NCBI RefSeq assembly: GCF_035762065.1
Contig: NZ_DASTPW010000044.1
Span: 1 to 64,000 of the forward strand
Direction: 5' to 3'
Length of the DNA: 64,000 bases
Source: Methylibium sp035762065
GTDB taxonomy: Bacteria > Pseudomonadota > Gammaproteobacteria > Burkholderiales > Burkholderiaceae_C
The notes beneath the pieces were generated by a model. The model was not told where the DNA came from and ran no database searches. It saw nothing but the letters and a program-made list of their open reading frames with translations. The translations under genes were made by a program, and so were the position numbers. This document shows positions 35,279 through 44,035 of this stretch, piece after piece; the stretch's first letter is position 1; each line of letters opens with the position of its first letter.

Positions 35279-36018
35279 GCGGCGACAACGGCGACTGGAA
35301 ATTCATCCCAGCGGCGACCCGAGAGTTCGCGCCCGTTGCGCTTCTTGTCGCGCCGAACGCCATCGGCGCCCCAGGCGCCCCACTGCTTGAAGAAGAACGG
35401 CACATCTTGCGCGATGGCCTGGGCGCAAACGCTCTCGGCCCAGCTCTCATCCATCGGTCGAGCTTTTGCGCCGCTCTCTCCGCCAACAATCACCCAATGA
35501 ATGCCGCGGAGGTTGAGCTTGCCCACGTCCTCGAGCAGCGGCTCCACCGACAAGAAGCGGACCGCCGCCTTCACCTTCCGCAATTGCGCGATGCGCGGAA
35601 CACCGTACCTCCGGTCTTCCACTGAAACGCCGAGCCAGACGTTGGCCGGGCAAACACGGCTGGCGAAGAACGTCGGCAAGCGCTCCGCTCGCTTGGTCAA
35701 CACCTGGTAGGTGTGCTGCGGGGTACGTTGGCAGACATCAAGCACCTGATCCACAAAGCGGTCAGGCACAGCCTCGTGGAACAGGTCCGACATCGAGTTG
35801 ACGAAGTAGGTTGTCGGAGTCTTGCGTCGCAGCGGCTGTTCGAGCCGTTCCGGGTGAAGCGTCAACTCGAACCCGCGTTCATACCCGGGCGCACCCATCG
35901 CCTTGAGCCTGCGGGCCATCGTTTCGGCATAGCAATGCTTGCAGCCCGGTGACAGCTTCGTGCAGCCGGTCACTGGGTTCCAGGTGTGTTCTGTCCACTC
36001 GATCGACGACTCAGCCAT
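35275..36018 (-). CDS. Three-Cys-motif protein, DUF5131 / phage Gp37-Gp68 family
   Basis: A 247-residue protein of the DUF5131 family. Cys19, Cys26 and Cys29 form a C-x6-C-x2-C motif in WNPVTGCTKLSPGCKHC, followed by a Y residue, as in radical-SAM-related three-Cys proteins, which bind an iron-sulfur cluster. Later motifs NSMSDLFHE and QVLTKRAERL also fit the family. It meets tcmP tail to tail with overlapping stops. Upstream lie a small open frame and a LexA-type box, so damage induction is possible. Biochemical role unknown. Confidence 0.8.
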   Translation of the reverse strand: MAESSIEWTEHTWNPVTGCTKLSPGCKHCYAETMARRLKAMGAPGYERGFELTLHPERLEQPLRRKTPTTYFVNSMSDLFHEAVPDRFVDQVLDVCQRTPQHTYQVLTKRAERLPTFFASRVCPANVWLGVSVEDRRYGVPRIAQLRKVKAAVRFLSVEPLLEDVGKLNLRGIHWVIVGGESGAKARPMDESWAESVCAQAIAQDVPFFFKQWGAWGADGVRRDKKRNGRELSGRRWDEFPVAVVAA

Positions 36019-36078
36019 GCCTCGCTTTCCTAGCGCCAAGTTTAGGCGGCGGCCTTCATCAGGTCTGGGCTGGCAGCT

Positions 36079-36261
36079 TCACTTCCATTCCGGCCGCCCC
36101 CGAGCCGGCGCACTTAGGTCGATCCGCTCAGCCCCTGCCTGCTCAAGCTTGAGTTCGCGCCAAGTGCACGCACGCCACAGCTCCTCAGCCGTCTTGTCGC
36201 GCTGCTCCTTGCCGATGCGCGGCCACGGGGCCGCGCGCAGCCGTGCCGAGCAGCAGCTCAC
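36079..36261 (-). CDS. Possible small protein upstream of DUF5131
   Basis: A 60-residue reading frame starting with GTG, with AGGAG four bases before it. It is helical and basic (GKEQRDKTAEELWRACTWRE then a Gly/Arg-rich end). It lies 60 bases before the DUF5131 gene and about 50 bases after a strong LexA-type box, all on the minus strand. A second frame of 65 codons (36258-36455) overlaps its start by 4 bases but crosses the LexA box, so it is doubted. No family recognised; low confidence. Confidence 0.35.
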   Translation of the reverse strand: MSCCSARLRAAPWPRIGKEQRDKTAEELWRACTWRELKLEQAGAERIDLSAPARGRPEWK

Positions 36262-36311
36262 CCGCTCCTGTTCCCCACCTTGTGCATTTCGTCTATGGCT
36301 TCATTGCAAAA

Positions 36312-36331
36312 TACTGGATAAATATACAGCT
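36312..36331. promoter_or_regulatory. LexA (SOS) box
   Basis: On the minus strand this reads CTGTATATTTATCCAG, one base from the CTGT-N8-ACAG consensus and with the AT-rich core of strong LexA sites. It lies in an AT-rich island in otherwise GC-rich DNA, between DUF5131 and the restriction operon. It may control the minus-strand small frame and DUF5131, or the plus-strand restriction genes 475 bases away. Confidence 0.7.
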
Positions 36332-36804
36332 TTGGATGATCGCTCGCATCCGCCTTCTTCGCCGCCGGGGAGTGCTCCTCGCCAAAGGGCCAACTACTGT
36401 CGCGTGGGCGGACGAAGGGTACGTGGAGACCTTGGTTGATTGCGCAGGCGCCCAACCCGGCCGCCGCCTCGTACTCCGTGCGCTCCAGCGCCGCGCTGTG
36501 GCGTCATGTTTCAGCTCTTCAGACCGACGCTCGTCACCATCGAGCACGGGTTCATGCGGGTCCGCGGTGTCGAGCCGCTTGGACCACCCACTCTTGGACG
36601 ACTGCGGCGAGCCCGTCGGTCGTGTCAGACCGCGGGGCTGACGCCCTTTCCGAGGGGCACCGCCCGGAAACCGTGTCGTTTGGGATGCGGCACTGGAAGT
36701 AACCGAAAATACGCTCCAACGAACACAAACAACGGGAGCCAAGGCGTGCAGGAGCTTGACGTCGAGATACCAGGCCGAGCGGCTGATGCACCTCTGGAAG
36801 GCGC
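36332..36804. other. Gap before the restriction operon
   Basis: About 470 bases with no convincing gene. Several overlapping open frames on both strands are short, Arg/Pro-rich and unsupported by a ribosome site. The last 100 bases are less GC-rich (around 36700-36750: GAAAATACGC, AACGAACACAAACAACGGGAG) and probably hold the promoter of the restriction operon, with GGAAGG just before its ATG. Confidence 0.4.
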
Positions 36805-39800
36805 ATGACTAACGCCTTCTTCGAGCGCCCGATCCTGAATTCCCCTTACGAGTACCCGGCGCACCACTGGGAACTTGGCGAGGACAAGCAGCCCACGCAG
36901 CGCATCGTCGATAGCCGCCGACGCGCAGACTTCGTGATGCCGATCCCAGCGCCAAAGAAGCGCAAGGGGGCCGACAAGCAAGCCGCGCTGCTGTTCGACG
37001 AGCGTTCGACCCAGGAGCAGCAGTACGATCACACGGCTGTCATCAACGCGGTCCGCGCCGAGGTGGATAAGTGGCGTGCGCTGCCCAACCCAAGCGACTG
37101 GCGTGTTTCCCCGGAGACGGCCCGCCTGCTTGAGCACTGGCGCCATCACGCCTTCAGCAACACCCGTCCGTTCTTCTGCCAGGTCGAGGCCGCCGAGACG
37201 GCTATCTGGCTGACCGAAGTGGCGCCGCAGCTGGGCAAGGCGGCCGAGCGCTTCATCGATCACCTGGCCAGCGCGAACCAGGACGCCAATCCCGGCCTCA
37301 GCCGGCTCGCCTTGAAGCTCGCCACCGGGGCCGGCAAGACCACCGTTATGGCGATGCTGATCGCGTGGCAGACCGTCAACGCGGTGCGCCGGCCTGGCAG
37401 CAAGAAGTTCACCCGTGGCTTCCTGGTCGTGACGCCTGGGCTCACTATCCGAGACCGCCTGCGCGTACTGCAACCCAACGATCCGGACAGCTACTACGCC
37501 AGCCGCGAATTGGTGCCGAGCGACATGCTCGACGACCTCAACAAGGCCAAGATCGTCATCACCAACTACCACGCATTCAAGCTGCGCGAGCGTGTCGAAC
37601 TCTCCAAAGGGGGCCGGCAACTCCTCCAAGGCCGCACTGGCGTCGCACCCGAAACCCTGGAGACCGAAGGCCAGATGCTGCAGCGGGTGATGCCCGAGCT
37701 GATGGGCATGTCTCAAGTAGTCGTGATCAACGACGAAGCGCACCACTGCTACCGCGAGAAGCCGAAGGCCGAAGTCGATGCCGAAGACGACGATCTCTCT
37801 GGGGACGAGAAGAAAGAGGCCGAGCAGAACAACGAAGCCGCGCGCCTGTGGATCAGCGGCATCGAGGCGGTGCAACGCAAGATCGGCGTCAGTCGCGTGA
37901 TGGACCTGTCGGCCACCCCGTTCTTCTTGCGCGGATCGGGCTATGCCGAGGGGACGCTGTTCCCGTGGACGCTGTCCGACTTCTCGCTGATGGATGCCAT
38001 CGAGTGCGGCATCGTCAAGCTGCCGCGCGTGCCGATTGCCGACAATATTCCTGGCGGCGACATGCCGATGTACCGGGAGCTGTGGAAGCACATCGGCAAG
38101 CAGATGCCGAAGAAGGGCCGCGGCAAGGCCAGCGGGCTGGATCCGCACAAGCTGCCCACGCCCCTGATCACGGCCTTGGAAGCGCTCTACGGCCACTACG
38201 CCAAGACCTTCGAGCTGTGGAAGCGCGCCGGCATCAACGTGCCGCCGTGCTTCATTGTTGTGTGCAACAACACGGCCACATCGAAGCTGGTGTACGACTA
38301 CATCGCAGGTTTCGAGCGCGAACATGATGACGGCACGCGCTCGCACGAAGCCGGGCGCCTCGAGCTGTTCCGCAACCACGATGAGCATGGCAACGCCATC
38401 GGCCACCCTCGAACGCTGCTGATCGACAGTGAGCAGCTCGAGTCCGGCGAAGCGCTGGACGACAACTTCCGCGGCGTGGCCGCCGACGAGATCGAGCGCT
38501 TCCGCCGCGAGATCATCGAGCGCAGCGGCGATCCGCGCGCGGCCGACACCATCAGCGACCAGGACTTGCTGCGCGAGGTGATGAACACCGTGGGCAAAGC
38601 CGGCCGTCTGGGCGAATCCATCCGCTGCGTGGTGTCGGTGAGCATGCTCACCGAGGGTTGGGACACCAACACCGTCACCCACGTTCTCGGCGTGCGCGCG
38701 TTCGGCACGCAGTTGCTGTGCGAGCAGGTCATTGGCCGCGCGTTGCGGCGCCAGAGCTACGAGCTTAACAACGAAGGGCTGTTCAACGTCGAGTACGCCG
38801 ACGTGCTGGGCATCCCGTTCGACTTCAATGCCGAGCCCGTGATTGCGCCGCCCCAGAAGCCACGCGAGACGGTGCGCGTCCAAGCCGTGCGGCCGGACCG
38901 CGACGCGCTGGAGATCCGCTTTCCCCGCGTGCAGGGCTACAGCATCGAGCTGCCGGAGGAGCGCATCACCGCGTCGTTCGACCCTGACTCGACGCTGACC
39001 CTCACGCCCGAGCTGGTGGGCGCCACCGAAACGCGCAACAGCGGCATCATCGGCGAGCCGGTGGACCTGACGCTCGCGCACACGGCCGACGTGCGCCCCT
39101 CGCAGGTGGTGTACGAACTCACGTCGCACCTGGTACTGCACAAATGGCGCGACCCTGGCGAAGCGCCGCGCCTGCACCTGTTCGGCCAGCTCAAGCGCAT
39201 CGTCAAGCAGTGGCTCGACGAAGGGCACTTGGTTTGCAAGGGCGGCACCTACCCGGCGCAGCTGAAGTACAAGGCCTTGGCCGAGCGGGCCTGTGATCGC
39301 ATCACGGCCGGCATCGTGCGGGCGGAGCTGGCCAAGTCACGGCCGATCCAGGCCGTGCTCGACCCGTACAACCCGACCGGCAGCACGCGCCACGTCGCCT
39401 TCAACACCACCAAGACCGAGCGCTACGCCACCGATGCGCACCTGTGCCACATCAACTGGGTGGTGCTCGACAGCGATTGGGAGGCTGAGTTCTGCCGGGT
39501 GGCCGAGAAGCACCCGCGCGTGCGGGCCTACGTGAAGAACCACAACCTCGGGCTGGAGGTGCCGTACCGCCTGCAGGCCGAGATGCGCAAGTACCGGCCG
39601 GACTTCATCGTCCGCATCGACGATGGACGCGGCGACGATGACCTGCTGAACCTGGTCGTCGAGATCAAGGGCTACCGCGGCGAAGACGCGAAAGAAAAGA
39701 AGAGCACGATGGACAACTATTGGGTGCCGGGCGTGAACCGGCTGGGGAGCCACGGCCGCTGGGCCTTCGCCGAGTTCACGGACGTGTACGCCATGCAGCA

Positions 39801-39882
39801 CGACTTTGCGGTCAAGCTGCGAGAGGCGTTCGATGCGATGGTCACAAAGGTCGCTGCCGTTGCCGCGGCACCGACGGCTTGA
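36805..39882 (+). CDS. Type III-like restriction subunit (Res), BPTD_3080-type
   Basis: A 1025-residue DEAD/DEAH-type helicase-nuclease of the large Res-like family named after BPTD_3080. Walker A is ATGAGKT (about 173-179); the DEAH-like box is NDEAHHC (Asp310, Glu311). Later helicase motifs include LTEGWDTNTVTH and QVIGRALRR. A C-terminal PD-(D/E)XK nuclease has Asp933 in YRPDFIV and Glu953-x-Lys955 in VVEIKGYRG. It should translocate on DNA and cut near unmethylated sites with the Mod protein encoded next. It ends 8 bases before mod. Confidence 0.88.
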   Translation: MTNAFFERPILNSPYEYPAHHWELGEDKQPTQRIVDSRRRADFVMPIPAPKKRKGADKQAALLFDERSTQEQQYDHTAVINAVRAEVDKWRALPNPSDWRVSPETARLLEHWRHHAFSNTRPFFCQVEAAETAIWLTEVAPQLGKAAERFIDHLASANQDANPGLSRLALKLATGAGKTTVMAMLIAWQTVNAVRRPGSKKFTRGFLVVTPGLTIRDRLRVLQPNDPDSYYASRELVPSDMLDDLNKAKIVITNYHAFKLRERVELSKGGRQLLQGRTGVAPETLETEGQMLQRVMPELMGMSQVVVINDEAHHCYREKPKAEVDAEDDDLSGDEKKEAEQNNEAARLWISGIEAVQRKIGVSRVMDLSATPFFLRGSGYAEGTLFPWTLSDFSLMDAIECGIVKLPRVPIADNIPGGDMPMYRELWKHIGKQMPKKGRGKASGLDPHKLPTPLITALEALYGHYAKTFELWKRAGINVPPCFIVVCNNTATSKLVYDYIAGFEREHDDGTRSHEAGRLELFRNHDEHGNAIGHPRTLLIDSEQLESGEALDDNFRGVAADEIERFRREIIERSGDPRAADTISDQDLLREVMNTVGKAGRLGESIRCVVSVSMLTEGWDTNTVTHVLGVRAFGTQLLCEQVIGRALRRQSYELNNEGLFNVEYADVLGIPFDFNAEPVIAPPQKPRETVRVQAVRPDRDALEIRFPRVQGYSIELPEERITASFDPDSTLTLTPELVGATETRNSGIIGEPVDLTLAHTADVRPSQVVYELTSHLVLHKWRDPGEAPRLHLFGQLKRIVKQWLDEGHLVCKGGTYPAQLKYKALAERACDRITAGIVRAELAKSRPIQAVLDPYNPTGSTRHVAFNTTKTERYATDAHLCHINWVVLDSDWEAEFCRVAEKHPRVRAYVKNHNLGLEVPYRLQAEMRKYRPDFIVRIDDGRGDDDLLNLVVEIKGYRGEDAKEKKSTMDNYWVPGVNRLGSHGRWAFAEFTDVYAMQHDFAVKLREAFDAMVTKVAAVAAAPTA

Positions 39883-39890
39883 GCGCAGAC

Positions 39891-42752
39891 ATGGCTACCT
39901 CCAAAGGACGCAAGGGATCGGACGGTGCGCCGGGCACTGGCAAGACCGTCACTGCCATCCAACACGACGACGCGAAGCGCAAGAACATCCCGACTGCTGA
40001 GTACCAATCGGTACTCGAGAAGCAGAAGCTCGCGCCGGTTCGTGTGAGGTACCCGCGAGCCGAGGCCGGCGCCGCGCTGGGCGATGAGAAGCAGGCCCGG
40101 AATCGCGACATCGACCCGCAGCTTGTGTGGCGGGGTAAGGATCAGCAGGACTGGAGCGATCTGGTCGTACACGCGCCACCGCTCTACATTCAGGAGAAGG
40201 TGCACGCCAAGGCGCTGATCGACAACTTGCTGCGTGAAACCCGCGAGCGGGAACACGCCGAAGGCGAGCGGACGCCCGACCTGTTCGCCGACTTCAACGG
40301 CATCCCGCACGGTGCCGACAAGACCGAGTTCTATGCCCACGACCAGAACTGGTCGAATCGGATGATCCTGGGCGACTCACTGCAGGTGATGGCGTCGCTG
40401 GCCGAGCGCGAGGGCCTGCGCGGCAAGGTGCAGTGCATCTACTTCGATCCGCCCTACGGGATCAAATTTAACTCCAACTTCCAGTGGAGCACGACGAGCC
40501 GGGACGTGAAAGACGGCAACGTGCAACACATCACACGCGAGCCGGAGCAGGTAAAGGCGTTTCGGGATACGTGGCGCGATGGCATCCATTCATACCTCAC
40601 GTACCTTCGTGATCGTTTGACAGTCGCGCGCGACCTACTGTCTGACTCTGGGTCTCTGTTTGTCCAGATCGGCGATGAGAACGTTCATGCTGTCCGGAGT
40701 GTCCTTGACGAGGTGTTCGGTCCTGACAATTTCGTCAGCCTGATAACCGTCAAGAAGACAACTAGCGCATCCAGCGAGTTGCTCGCAGGTGTCAGCGACT
40801 ATGTGCTGTGGGCAGCTAAACAGAAAGGCCAGGTCAAGTACCGCAGACCCTTCCTGCTAAAGGCCGCCGGCGAGGCGGGAGCGACCCAGTATCGCTACTT
40901 GGAGCAGGCGGACCTGTCTCGACGATCTCTACGACCGAACGAATCGGTGGCCACCGCTCAGGGGCAGGGGCGGCTGTTTTCTCATGACAACATCACCAGC
41001 CAGCGTCCGCCAGGTGACTTCCCGGTCGAATTTGAGGGCCGCTCGATCACACCGCCAACCGGCTACTGGAAGACTGGCCAAGTGGGGATGGGTCGACTTC
41101 GAGCAGCTAGACGGCTCATGGTGGTCGGCAGAACCTTGCGCTACGTGCGCTTCCTAAACGACTTCCCAGTCTTCCCGCTCTCGAACCTATGGGATGACAC
41201 GGTGACCTCTGGCTTCGATGATGCCAAGGTCTATGTTGTCCAGACAAACACAAGCATCGTTCAGCGTTGCATTTTGATGGCAACTGATCCGGGTGACCTG
41301 GTTCTTGACCCTACTTGCGGTTCAGGCACTACCGCGCACGTTGCGGAGCAATGGGCTCGTCGATGGATCACGATCGACACGTCACGCGTGGCGCTCGCGT
41401 TGGCGCGAGCCCGGATCATGGGGGCCCGATATCCGTACTACCTGCTCGCAGACTCGCGGGAAGGCCAGCTTAAGGAGGCTGAGGTTACGCGGTCGGCCCC
41501 TTCAAGCCAGTCACCACAAGGAAGCGTTCGCCTGGGCTTTGTGTACGAGCGCGTTCCGCACATCACGCTGAAGTCGATCGCTAACAACGCCGAGATCGAC
41601 GTGATCTGGGAACAGTGGCAGCAGACCCTGGAACCCCTACGCAAACAGCTAAACCTAGCGCTTGGGCGTCAGTGGAGCGAGTGGGAAGTACCTCGCGACC
41701 TAGACTCGAACTGGCCTGAAGTCGCGAAAAAGATGCACACCGACTGGTGGACCGCCCTCGTCGCTCGCCAGCGAGCGATTGATGCGAGCATCGGCGCCAA
41801 GGCCGAGTTCGAGTACCTATACGACAAGCCGTATGTGGACAACAAGCGCGTCCGAGTGGCGGGGCCCTTCACGGCCGAGAGTCTTTCTCCGCACCGAGTG
41901 TTGGGCGTCGACGAGAACGACGAACTGATCGACAAGGTGGCCGAGCCGGACGCGGACTACGCGGCGAAGCAAAGCTTCCCGCAGATGATCCTCGAGAACC
42001 TGAAGACGGCGGGCGTCCAGCAGGCGCACAAGGAGGGGCGCATCACGTTCACGGCGCTGACCGCCTGGCCGGGCGAGTACATCTGTGGCGAAGGCAAGTA
42101 CGACGAAGGCGAAGGCAACAGCGCCCGGCAGCGCCGCGCGGCCATCTTCATCGGCCCGGAGTTCGGCACCGTCACCCGCGTGGACCTGGTGGCCGCCGCG
42201 CGCGAGGCACGCGACGCCGGCTTCGACGTGCTGATCGCCTGCGCCTTCAACTACGAGGCCCACACGACGGAGTTCAACAAGCTCGCCGACCTACCGGTGC
42301 TGAAGGCGCGTATGAACGCCGACCTGCACATGGCCGAGGACCTGAAGAACACCGGCAAGGGCAACCTGTTCGTGATCTTCGGCGAGCCCGACATCTCGTT
42401 GTTGACCGAGGCCGACGGCCGCATCCGTGTGAAGGTCAACGGCGTCGATGTTTTCCGCCCGAACGAGGGCAAGGTCGAGTCCAGCGGACCCGACGAGATC
42501 GCGTGCTGGTTCATCGACACCGACTACAACGAAGAAAGCTTCTTCGTTCGCCATGCCTACTTCCTGGGCGCGAGTGATCCCTACAAGTCGCTGAAGACCA
42601 CGCTCAAAGCCGAGATCGACGAGGAGGCCTGGACGACGCTGCACAGCGACACGTCACGGCCCTTCACCAAGCCCAAGTCCGGCCGCATCGCAGTGAAGGT
42701 GATCAACCACCTGGGCGATGAAGTGATTAAGGTCTTCAAGGTGGCGTCGTAG
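39891..42752 (+). CDS. Type III-like DNA methyltransferase (Mod)
   Basis: A 953-residue site-specific adenine methyltransferase. The catalytic DPPYG starts at Asp186, and the AdoMet-binding DPTCGSGTT starts at Asp473, the beta-type order. Over 250 residues lie between them, as expected for a target-recognition domain, and about 400 residues extend past the AdoMet motif, longer than classical Mod proteins. Codon use in the middle (about 40.55-41.75 kb) is clearly less GC-biased than at both ends. That suggests an exchanged specificity region. The ATG at 39891 was chosen since it follows the Res stop closely. Confidence 0.88.
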   Translation: MATSKGRKGSDGAPGTGKTVTAIQHDDAKRKNIPTAEYQSVLEKQKLAPVRVRYPRAEAGAALGDEKQARNRDIDPQLVWRGKDQQDWSDLVVHAPPLYIQEKVHAKALIDNLLRETREREHAEGERTPDLFADFNGIPHGADKTEFYAHDQNWSNRMILGDSLQVMASLAEREGLRGKVQCIYFDPPYGIKFNSNFQWSTTSRDVKDGNVQHITREPEQVKAFRDTWRDGIHSYLTYLRDRLTVARDLLSDSGSLFVQIGDENVHAVRSVLDEVFGPDNFVSLITVKKTTSASSELLAGVSDYVLWAAKQKGQVKYRRPFLLKAAGEAGATQYRYLEQADLSRRSLRPNESVATAQGQGRLFSHDNITSQRPPGDFPVEFEGRSITPPTGYWKTGQVGMGRLRAARRLMVVGRTLRYVRFLNDFPVFPLSNLWDDTVTSGFDDAKVYVVQTNTSIVQRCILMATDPGDLVLDPTCGSGTTAHVAEQWARRWITIDTSRVALALARARIMGARYPYYLLADSREGQLKEAEVTRSAPSSQSPQGSVRLGFVYERVPHITLKSIANNAEIDVIWEQWQQTLEPLRKQLNLALGRQWSEWEVPRDLDSNWPEVAKKMHTDWWTALVARQRAIDASIGAKAEFEYLYDKPYVDNKRVRVAGPFTAESLSPHRVLGVDENDELIDKVAEPDADYAAKQSFPQMILENLKTAGVQQAHKEGRITFTALTAWPGEYICGEGKYDEGEGNSARQRRAAIFIGPEFGTVTRVDLVAAAREARDAGFDVLIACAFNYEAHTTEFNKLADLPVLKARMNADLHMAEDLKNTGKGNLFVIFGEPDISLLTEADGRIRVKVNGVDVFRPNEGKVESSGPDEIACWFIDTDYNEESFFVRHAYFLGASDPYKSLKTTLKAEIDEEAWTTLHSDTSRPFTKPKSGRIAVKVINHLGDEVIKVFKVAS

Positions 42753-42758
42753 CGGTTC

Positions 42759-43244
42759 ATGGCCACCGTCCCGCGCGCAACGGACCCGGTGCTGGCGGCC
42801 TTAACGCGCCACCTCGACGTCAAGCCGCGAAACGCAGTCGCGCGGCGACATGAGGCGATGCTGCGGGAACTGGGCTTCCTGGGCGAACGCGAGAACGAGA
42901 ACCTCGCCTTCATTCGTTCGCGCAATTGGACCGACCAACGGCTCAGTGCGCTGTTCAGCTTGAACAGCATCTACCAGGAGGTGCTTGGACCTCTCGATGC
43001 TTCGGCGCGGACGGGGCAGGCAGGGCTGGGGTCACAGCATCCCATCGTTCATGGCTCCATGCGATTCGACGCCGCGCACACGGCACGCGTCAGGAGCGCA
43101 GTCGAGGACTTCTTCACCATGGTGAATGAACTCGGCTTTCGGCGCGACTGGATGACGAAGAACACCTGCGGCGACCTTGTGTTCTACATTGCGCGGCACG
43201 AGCGGGAGTCCGGCGCAGACGGCGATCCAGGGGGTCGTCGTTGA
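42759..43244 (+). CDS. Unknown protein of the restriction operon
   Basis: A 161-residue, mostly helical protein with no recognised domain. It starts 6 bases after mod. Its TGA stop overlaps the TTG start of the next gene by four bases, so all are one translation-coupled unit. Notable stretches are an early helical KPRNAVARRHEAMLRELGF and a C-terminal DLVFYIARHERES. A structural or regulatory partner of the restriction complex is one option; nothing in the sequence decides. Confidence 0.65.
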   Translation: MATVPRATDPVLAALTRHLDVKPRNAVARRHEAMLRELGFLGERENENLAFIRSRNWTDQRLSALFSLNSIYQEVLGPLDASARTGQAGLGSQHPIVHGSMRFDAAHTARVRSAVEDFFTMVNELGFRRDWMTKNTCGDLVFYIARHERESGADGDPGGRR

Positions 43245-44017
43245 GCGCTGCGGCGCCCACTTGGCTGGCCACGGCTGATGCCCTTGCGAAGGCCTTTGCT
43301 ACTAAGCATCGGGTCGTCATGCGGTTGACCGACCGCCAACTGTCGGCAGCGTTTGAGATCGGTACGTTGCATGCGTTGCTGAAGTTCTATGCATCGCAAG
43401 GCTACGTGCTGACTCCGCAGAACCTCATCGAAGGAAGCGAGTACAGGTACCTGACCTCGCCATCCGGCAACCCGGCTAACTTCTCGTTCGTGCAGGCGGT
43501 CGGGCCTGACGGCGAGTTTGAGATACGCCAGCAAGTCAGGGTGCAGTCTCATGTCGACGCGGACATCGCGTTCACGCCTGACATCGTTGTGCTTCTCAAG
43601 GGTGCTGCGATCGACGACTCCAGGCGCGTGGATTACGCGAGTGGCAAGCGGCCTTACTACCGCGTAGCCAGCTCGTCGGTGGTCGCGGCGCACGAGTGCA
43701 AGTCGATGAACCCGTTCCCTGAGCTGTTGGTGTCGTTCATCGGCATGCTAGTCGCCGCGCACGAGTGGTATCCGGCAGGGCCGGGGTTCGAGTACACGCA
43801 TCAGGATGGACATCTCGGCCCGACCCTCTTCGTGGGCGGAACGGCGCGCAGCATCCACCTGCGAATGATCAGCGCGATGCAGAAGGCTTATCGCCTGAAC
43901 ATCATCTGCGGTTTGCATGAGGGGACTTGGAGCTTGATCGACGCCAAGAACCGAATGCTGCGTTCTGCGGCTGGGCTGCCCGCTACAGTGGTGGACGATG
44001 ACGCCATCCCCTTCTGA
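43241..44017 (+). CDS. PD-(D/E)XK nuclease-like protein of the restriction operon
   Basis: A 258-residue protein with a probable nuclease core. FTPDIVVLLK has Pro113-Asp114, and VVAAHECKSMNPF has Glu152-x-Lys154, the spacing and hydrophobic strands of the PD-(D/E)XK fold. The E-C-K tripeptide is less usual than E-x-K with a small residue, but is allowed. A TTG start overlaps the previous stop (TTGA). It is followed after 18 bases by the helicase gene. If active it would be a second nuclease in the operon beside Res. Family unknown to me. Confidence 0.6.
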   Translation: MSAAAPTWLATADALAKAFATKHRVVMRLTDRQLSAAFEIGTLHALLKFYASQGYVLTPQNLIEGSEYRYLTSPSGNPANFSFVQAVGPDGEFEIRQQVRVQSHVDADIAFTPDIVVLLKGAAIDDSRRVDYASGKRPYYRVASSSVVAAHECKSMNPFPELLVSFIGMLVAAHEWYPAGPGFEYTHQDGHLGPTLFVGGTARSIHLRMISAMQKAYRLNIICGLHEGTWSLIDAKNRMLRSAAGLPATVVDDDAIPF

Positions 44018-44035
44018 TAGTCGAGGTCGCTTGCA

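Noticed and set aside
36258..36455. Minus-strand frame of 65 codons before the small GTG gene
   Set aside because: Overlap with the next start looks neat, but it spans the LexA box and shows no ribosome site, so it is probably promoter DNA.
36243..36641. Plus-strand frame of 132 codons across the LexA box
   Set aside because: No start signal, Arg/Ser-rich shadow composition, and it would place the LexA box inside coding sequence.
36625..39228. Very long minus-strand open frame of 867 codons
   Set aside because: It is the antisense of the Res gene; composition is rich in Arg, His, Val and Asp runs typical of high-GC shadows, while the plus strand has full helicase and nuclease motifs.
39924..39950. 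Walker A-like GAPGTGKT near the Mod N-terminus
   Set aside because: It lies in a low-complexity start with no following Walker B or ATPase fold; methyltransferases of this type do not use it.
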